Origin: Chloroflexota bacterium
GTDB lineage: Bacteria > Chloroflexota > Dehalococcoidia > GIF9 > UBA5629
Reading direction: 5' to 3'
Length of the DNA: 10,988 nucleotides
Assembly (NCBI GenBank): GCA_026389695.1
Contig: JAPLHI010000209.1
Coordinates: forward strand, 1-10,988
Below, one piece after another: positions 6,701 through 10,988 of the stretch. The notes under the pieces are model-generated. The model was not told the origin of the DNA, did not search any database, and worked only from the letters and a program-made list of their open reading frames with translations. Positions within the stretch are counted from its first letter, which is position 1. Each line of letters begins with the position of its first letter. The translations under genes were made by a program, and so were the position numbers.

Positions 6701-7617
6701 GGATAATACTACTTGCATTGTCGTTGGATGCCATTTTTGGTGAGGCGAAAAACAGTTTCCATCCGGTGGCATGGCTGGGCAATTTGATCTCACTACAGGT
6801 TAAGTTCTCCCCTGAAGAGGGAAAAATATCACAGTTTATTTTCGGTGTAGCCATAGTACTGGTGACCTTAATTATCATAACCGTACCATTATGGGTGCTA
6901 ATATCTTATCTACGCACTTTCAATACTTTCATTTACATTCTCTTTTCAGCTTATATACTTAAAATTACTTTCTCGATACGTGGTCTGTGGCAAGCTGTAA
7001 ACACCGTGAAAACATACCTCACAGAAGGCAATCTTCTAAACGCCCGTATAACAGCCAGGGCATTAGTCAGTCGTGATACTGCAGAACTCGATGACCGTCA
7101 GATCATCTCGGCCTCTATAGAATCCTGTGCCGAAAATATTTGTGATAGCTTCGTCGCCCCGCTTTTTTACTTTGCCATCTTCGGTTTACCGGGCGCGATT
7201 GTATACAGAATAATAAATACTTTTGATGCCATGATTGGCTATCATGGAAAATGGGAATACATCGGAAAATTTTCCGCTCGAATAGACGATGTGGCAAATT
7301 ATATACCTGCCCGTCTTAGCACACTATTAATTATTGCCGCTTCCAGTATCCTGAGAAGAGATACGAAGAATGCCTGGAGCACAGTATTGCGCCAACACGC
7401 CACAACGGAGAGCCCCAATGCCGGATGGCCCATGAGTGCAATGGCCGGTTCCCTGGGCATTCAACTTGAAAAACCTAAACATTACCAGTTAGGCCAGAAT
7501 AACAGGGAACTCACAGTATCTTTGATCAGTGAATCACAAAAATTACTGTTACTGGCAGCCGCTATTTGGAGCTTATTTGTTGTAAGCATAGAGGTTATTT
7601 GCTTTGTTACACGCTAA
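6688..7617 (+). CDS. cbiB: Adenosylcobinamide-phosphate synthase
   Basis: A 309-residue membrane protein of the CbiB/CobD(Pseudomonas) family. It joins (R)-1-amino-2-propanol phosphate (or aminopropanol) to adenosylcobyric acid, giving adenosylcobinamide phosphate. Family marks are the N-terminal LDAIFGE and HPVAWLG (25-31), the block RDTAELD (129-135), ESCAENICDSFVAPLF (145-160), the stretch FDAMIGY, a DDVANYIPARL segment, and ATTESPNAGWPMSAMAG towards the end. Several hydrophobic stretches (for example about 50-75) fit an inner-membrane location. The ATG lies 13 bases inside the end of btuD, so translation is probably coupled. Its amino-propanol substrate would come from the product of the next gene, cobD. 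Confidence 0.93.
   Translation: MDSLGIILLALSLDAIFGEAKNSFHPVAWLGNLISLQVKFSPEEGKISQFIFGVAIVLVTLIIITVPLWVLISYLRTFNTFIYILFSAYILKITFSIRGLWQAVNTVKTYLTEGNLLNARITARALVSRDTAELDDRQIISASIESCAENICDSFVAPLFYFAIFGLPGAIVYRIINTFDAMIGYHGKWEYIGKFSARIDDVANYIPARLSTLLIIAASSILRRDTKNAWSTVLRQHATTESPNAGWPMSAMAGSLGIQLEKPKHYQLGQNNRELTVSLISESQKLLLLAAAIWSLFVVSIEVICFVTR
7591..7594 (+). promoter_or_regulatory. Ribosome binding site deciding the cobD TTG start
   Basis: GAGG sits 9 bases before the TTG at 7604. An in-frame stop at 7589-7591 and the absence of any early ATG make TTG 7604 the only well-supported start. Confidence 0.6.
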
Positions 7618-8695
7618 CGCTCATATCGACCGCATTGCGCCTTGCATACATGGTGGTATAAATAGCCATGAACTGCGGGAATTAGGTCTCGATCATGACA
7701 GGATACTCGATTTCAGCGTCAGTTGTAATCCTTTCGGACCACCGGAAAATATACGTGCCTCGTTAAATGAAGCTCCAATTGAAATATATCCGGATCCTGA
7801 ATCTTCTGAACTTGTTCAGGCACTCGCTGATAAATTGAACGTTTCACCGGATAATATAATAGCTTGTAACGGATCAACTGAACTGATTAGGCTGGCAGCT
7901 ATCGCGTATTTCTGCAACCGGGACAAAGTGTTGATATCCCAGCCAACTTACGGGGATTATGAACTGGCTTGCCGGCAAGTTAACGTTGAAATAATCAAAT
8001 ATAAACTAAACGAGTCTCACAATTATTACATGGATGTGGATGAGTTCATTGAATTCACAAGGTTGCACAGGCCAAAAGCAATTTTTATTTGCAATCCGAA
8101 CAATCCTACGGGGCAATATCTTGACCGGCAAAAAGTGGAGAAGATTATTTCGATTTTTGACCAAAGCTTGATTATATTAGATGAAGCTTATATAGCGTTA
8201 ACTCAGAATAAACAGGATACACTGGATTTAATTAATCTACCAAATTTGCTTGTGTGCCGCTCCATGACGAAGGATTTTGCCCTTGCCGGTTTAAGGCTGG
8301 GGTATGGAGTGGCTTCAAGTAAAATAATCGCTCATTTAAAGAAAGTGCGACCCCCGTGGAATGTTAATTCTATGGCTCAAAAAGCCGGTATTACCGCGTT
8401 AGGATGTGATAAATATCTGGTTGAATGCACCAACCGTATATTTGAGGCAAAGCAATACCTGATAGATGAGCTTTCCACAATCGGCTTTCAAGTAATTCCC
8501 TCGCAGACTAATTATTTTCTAATTAAGGTTGGAGAAGCCACAAAATTCCGCAAGGCACTCCTAAAGGAGGGCTTCATAGTCCGCGATTGTACTTCGTTCG
8601 GTCTGAAGCACTATGTCAGGATAGCCCCGCGTGCGATTGAAGATTGCCGAAAACTTATCAATGCTATTAAAGCAATAAAAGGAATATTGGCATAA
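7604..8695 (+). CDS. cobD: L-threonine-O-3-phosphate decarboxylase (PLP enzyme)
   Basis: A 363-residue aminotransferase-fold PLP enzyme. CobD decarboxylates L-threonine phosphate to (R)-1-amino-2-propanol phosphate, the linker of the nucleotide loop. Seen are the N-terminal HGG (16-18), DFSVSCNPFGPP (36-47), NPNNPTG (164-170), LDEAY (192-196, Asp193 facing the PLP ring), the Schiff-base lysine in SMTKDFALAGLRLGYG (Lys223), and C-terminal arginines in VRIAPRA (Arg339, Arg343) able to hold the carboxylate. The HGG and DFSxxxNPxGPP pattern favours CobD over its close relative histidinol-phosphate aminotransferase (HisC), and so does the operon. A HisC or dual role cannot be excluded from sequence alone. 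The start is a TTG, overlapping cbiB by 14 bases. Confidence 0.85.
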   Translation: MLHANAHIDRIAPCIHGGINSHELRELGLDHDRILDFSVSCNPFGPPENIRASLNEAPIEIYPDPESSELVQALADKLNVSPDNIIACNGSTELIRLAAIAYFCNRDKVLISQPTYGDYELACRQVNVEIIKYKLNESHNYYMDVDEFIEFTRLHRPKAIFICNPNNPTGQYLDRQKVEKIISIFDQSLIILDEAYIALTQNKQDTLDLINLPNLLVCRSMTKDFALAGLRLGYGVASSKIIAHLKKVRPPWNVNSMAQKAGITALGCDKYLVECTNRIFEAKQYLIDELSTIGFQVIPSQTNYFLIKVGEATKFRKALLKEGFIVRDCTSFGLKHYVRIAPRAIEDCRKLINAIKAIKGILA

Positions 8696-8699
8696 AGCT

Positions 8700-10217
8700 A
8701 TGACAGCTAAAACACTCATGATCCAGGGTACAGCTTCATCGGTAGGTAAAAGTATTCTGGCCACTGCTCTTTGCCGCATATTCAAGCAAGATGGTTACAG
8801 GGTTGCGCCTTTTAAGGCTCAAAATATGGCCCTAAATTCTTCCGTTACTAAAGAAGGTGGCGAAATTGGCCGAGCACAAGCCGTACAGGCTGAGGCAGCC
8901 GGCATCGAACCTTCGGTTTACATGAACCCGGTATTACTTAAGCCCCAGGCTGATGCTACTTCACAGGTTATAGTATCAGGGAAAGCGATTGGCACTTTCA
9001 ATGCATCCCACTACTACCGTATCAATTCAACACTGTTAAAGATAATTAGCGAATCATTGGAAAAGTTGCGGACTGAATATGATATCGTAGTTATTGAAGG
9101 TGCCGGAAGCCCTGCAGAGATCAATCTGAAAAGCCGGGAAATCGTTAATATGCGCATTGCCCGGTTGGTCAATTCACCGGTGATCCTCGTGGGGGATATT
9201 GACCGCGGCGGTGTATTTGCGTCTATAGTCGGAACAATGCAATTGCTTAGTAAAAAAGAACGTGATCTGATTAAAGGCTTCGTCATCAATAAGTTTCGTG
9301 GCGATGTCGAATTGCTAAAACCCGGCCTGGAATTCTTAGTCAACCGATATTCGAAACCCGTTCTGGGTGTCATTCCTCATATCAGACAGGTGAACATTGC
9401 TCAGGAAGATTCTGTCTACCTTGATGAGCGAGCAATAAACTATCGAAACGGAAATTTAGATATCGCGGTTATACGTTTACCACACATATCAAACTACGAC
9501 GACTTTGATCCTCTTGAAGCATCCAGTAACTTGAAGTATGTATCCCATGTTGATGAACTCGGCAATCCCGATATGATTATTTTACCAGGCACTAAAACCA
9601 CTATCTCTGATCTGGAATATTTACAGAGAAGCAAGTTGGCAGATGCGATCTTAAGGCAAGTAAAATCAGGCGTGCCACTTATCGGCATATGCGGCGGATA
9701 TCAGATGTTGGGCAAACGGATTCTTGACCCCCATGGTATGGAATCAAATGCTGCTGAAGCAGATGGTTTGCAGTTATTTGACATGGAAACTACCTTCGCC
9801 GAAGATAAAACTACGAGACAGGTACAAGCAAGGATACTAACAGATCAAGGGCTATTCAGCGGTATGAAGGATATGGCTATAACAGGCTATGAAATCCATA
9901 TGGGCACATCCTTGAACCAGGCTTATTTACCCGTTTTTTACGTTACTACATTACCGGACGGTCGTTTTTCTTATAACGACGGAACAATCAATGAAAACGG
10001 GCTCATCTTTGGCACCTACATACATGGCATATTTCACAATGCCGATTTTACCCAGAAATTATTGAAGAACCTTAGCCTTCTCCGAAAAAAACCGTATTCA
10101 GAAATTGTCCAACTTAACAAAGAAACGGATTATGACACTCTGGCTGATATTTTCAGAGGTAATCTTGACATGAAAAGCATTTATCAATTTACTTTCGGAG
10201 GCGATAATGCAGAATAA
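8700..10217 (+). CDS. cobQ: Adenosylcobyric acid synthase, glutamine-dependent
   Basis: A 505-residue CobQ/CbiP enzyme. It amidates the b, d, e and g carboxylates of adenosylcobyrinic acid a,c-diamide in four ATP- and glutamine-dependent steps, giving adenosylcobyric acid. The N-terminal half is a dethiobiotin-synthetase-like ATPase: MIQGTASSVGKS (7-18), PFKAQNMALNS (37-47), EGAGSPAEINL (133-143) and GDIDRGGVFAS (165-175). The C-terminal half is a class I glutaminase-like domain with Cys331 in GICGGYQMLG, GYEIHMG (396-402) and His442 in GTYIHGIF. Length is normal for the family. It starts 4 bases after cobD, with only a distant AAAGGA (8678-8683). The 3' end overlaps cobO by 11 bases. The gene is also called cbiP. 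Confidence 0.95.
   Translation: MTAKTLMIQGTASSVGKSILATALCRIFKQDGYRVAPFKAQNMALNSSVTKEGGEIGRAQAVQAEAAGIEPSVYMNPVLLKPQADATSQVIVSGKAIGTFNASHYYRINSTLLKIISESLEKLRTEYDIVVIEGAGSPAEINLKSREIVNMRIARLVNSPVILVGDIDRGGVFASIVGTMQLLSKKERDLIKGFVINKFRGDVELLKPGLEFLVNRYSKPVLGVIPHIRQVNIAQEDSVYLDERAINYRNGNLDIAVIRLPHISNYDDFDPLEASSNLKYVSHVDELGNPDMIILPGTKTTISDLEYLQRSKLADAILRQVKSGVPLIGICGGYQMLGKRILDPHGMESNAAEADGLQLFDMETTFAEDKTTRQVQARILTDQGLFSGMKDMAITGYEIHMGTSLNQAYLPVFYVTTLPDGRFSYNDGTINENGLIFGTYIHGIFHNADFTQKLLKNLSLLRKKPYSEIVQLNKETDYDTLADIFRGNLDMKSIYQFTFGGDNAE
10197..10201 (+). promoter_or_regulatory. Ribosome binding site of cobO
   Basis: GGAGG lies within the 3' end of cobQ, 5 bases before the cobO ATG at 10207. It is the best Shine-Dalgarno match in the window and confirms a start inside the upstream gene. 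Confidence 0.8.
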
Positions 10218-10731
10218 GCTGATTAAAGGGCTGGTTCAAGTTTATACGGGTGAAGGAAAAGGGAAAACTACCGCGGCACTTGGATTGGCGGTCAGAGCTA
10301 TCGGACACGGAATGAGAGTGATTTTTATCCAATTTTTAAAAGGACAACCGTGTGGAGAGCATTTTTTTATCGAAACATTTAAATCTTTTGAGATAGTCCA
10401 GGTTAGTCAGGGAGATATTTTCCAGAAGTCAGATGCTCAACTTCTATCCGAAGCCACCCAAACTTTAGAACTCGCCCAAAAAGCATTGCTGAGCGGCAAC
10501 TACAATATCGTCATACTTGATGAGATCTTCATCGCACACTGGCGGGGATTTATCAGCCTTGAACAAATCCTGGACTTGATAAAAATTAAACCTGCCCATG
10601 TTGAACTGGTTATGACAGGTAGAAAGGCGCCGGCTGAGGTGATCAAACAGGCTGACCTGGTTACGGAGATGCTTATGATCAAGCACCCCTTTGCAGAAGG
10701 TATAGAACAACGTAAAGGAATAGAATACTAA
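10207..10731 (+). CDS. cobO: Corrinoid adenosyltransferase (CobA/CobO type)
   Basis: A 174-residue cytoplasmic enzyme that transfers the adenosyl group of ATP to cob(I)alamin or a cob(I)yrinic acid derivative, forming the cobalt-carbon bond. It has the P-loop GEGKGKTT (15-22), the following AALGLAVRAIGHG stretch, the VIFIQFLKG strand (38-46), a Walker-B-like IVILDE (101-106), MTGRKAP (136-142) and the typical C-terminal GIEQRKGIEY. The length is slightly shorter than Salmonella CobA (about 196 residues) because the N-terminal arm is brief. The enzyme lets both imported and newly made corrinoids enter the adenosylated pathway used by CobQ and CbiB. cobT begins 16 bases further on. The Salmonella name for this enzyme is cobA or btuR. 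Confidence 0.93.
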   Translation: MQNKLIKGLVQVYTGEGKGKTTAALGLAVRAIGHGMRVIFIQFLKGQPCGEHFFIETFKSFEIVQVSQGDIFQKSDAQLLSEATQTLELAQKALLSGNYNIVILDEIFIAHWRGFISLEQILDLIKIKPAHVELVMTGRKAPAEVIKQADLVTEMLMIKHPFAEGIEQRKGIEY

Positions 10732-10747
10732 AAGAGTGTTTTCAATA

Positions 10748-10988
10748 ATGAGTGCACTTGACAGGATTATCAATAGCATACATCCACTGGCCGAAGATGC
10801 TATGGAACAAGCGTGTCAAAGACAGGCTATGCTGACCAAGCCTCGGGGCAGCTTAGGCTTACTTGAAGCCCTATCGATTCAACTTGCAGGCATCCAATCT
10901 AATCCTTTTCATGTTATTCATCAAAAAGCTGTCATAACCATGGCAGCCGACCACGGTGTAGTTAATGAGGGAATAAGCCTGTATCCTC
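10748..10988 (+). CDS. cobT: Nicotinate-nucleotide--dimethylbenzimidazole phosphoribosyltransferase, N-terminal part
   Basis: The first 80 codons of CobT, cut by the right window edge. CobT transfers phosphoribose from nicotinate mononucleotide to a lower-ligand base, giving an alpha-riboside phosphate for the nucleotide loop. The family marks are LTKPRGSLGLLE (residues 29-40) and, close to the edge, MAADHGVVNEGISLYP. The start is ATG 10748, 16 bases after the cobO stop, with an AAAAGAG stretch upstream as a weak ribosome binding site. The base-binding and catalytic C-terminal parts lie outside the window, so base preference cannot be judged. Confidence 0.93.
   Translation, partial: MSALDRIINSIHPLAEDAMEQACQRQAMLTKPRGSLGLLEALSIQLAGIQSNPFHVIHQKAVITMAADHGVVNEGISLYP

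Overview
The window holds two blocks transcribed away from each other from a shared intergenic region at about 3490-3836. The left block, on the minus strand, contains two tandem STT3-family oligosaccharyltransferase genes: one complete (334-3489) and one cut by the left window edge (1-325). The right block, on the plus strand, is a corrinoid uptake and late cobalamin-assembly operon: btuF, btuC, btuD, cbiB, cobD, cobQ, cobO and the start of cobT. I see no mobile element, CRISPR array, tRNA or rRNA.

Intergenic region. A minus-strand promoter (TTGCCA-18-TATAAT, 3509-3538) sits just upstream of the STT3 start at 3489. A plus-strand promoter (TTGACA-16-TATATT, 3573-3600) precedes a cobalamin riboswitch (about 3621-3727), an alternative-pairing region (3731-3780) and a strong intrinsic terminator (3779-3805). 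The operon therefore looks controlled by premature termination when cobalamin is plentiful. The first ATG of btuF (3837) lies just after the terminator.

How the genes work together. BtuF (lipoprotein), BtuC (permease) and BtuD (ATPase) form an ABC importer for corrinoids. CobO adenosylates the corrin. CobQ amidates adenosylcobyrinic acid a,c-diamide to cobyric acid. CobD makes (R)-1-amino-2-propanol phosphate, which CbiB joins to cobyric acid. CobT activates the lower-ligand base. No corrin-ring synthesis genes are visible here, so the locus serves uptake, salvage and nucleotide-loop assembly. Most genes overlap or lie within a few bases of each other. cbiB, cobD and cobO start inside the preceding gene.

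Organism. The gene order, the STT3 genes in a bacterial context (Shine-Dalgarno sites, bacterial promoters, a lipobox) and the moderate-to-low GC seen by eye suggest a Dehalococcoidia-like member of Chloroflexota. From memory, Dehalococcoides carries a very similar btuFCD-cbiB-cobD-cobQ-cobO-cobT cluster. This is inference without a database search.

The least ordinary part is the complete STT3 protein. It has an archaeal-type catalytic core followed by five extracytoplasmic repeats with calcium-loop-like motifs, and it has a close paralog immediately downstream. The cobalamin operon itself is well-understood biology.
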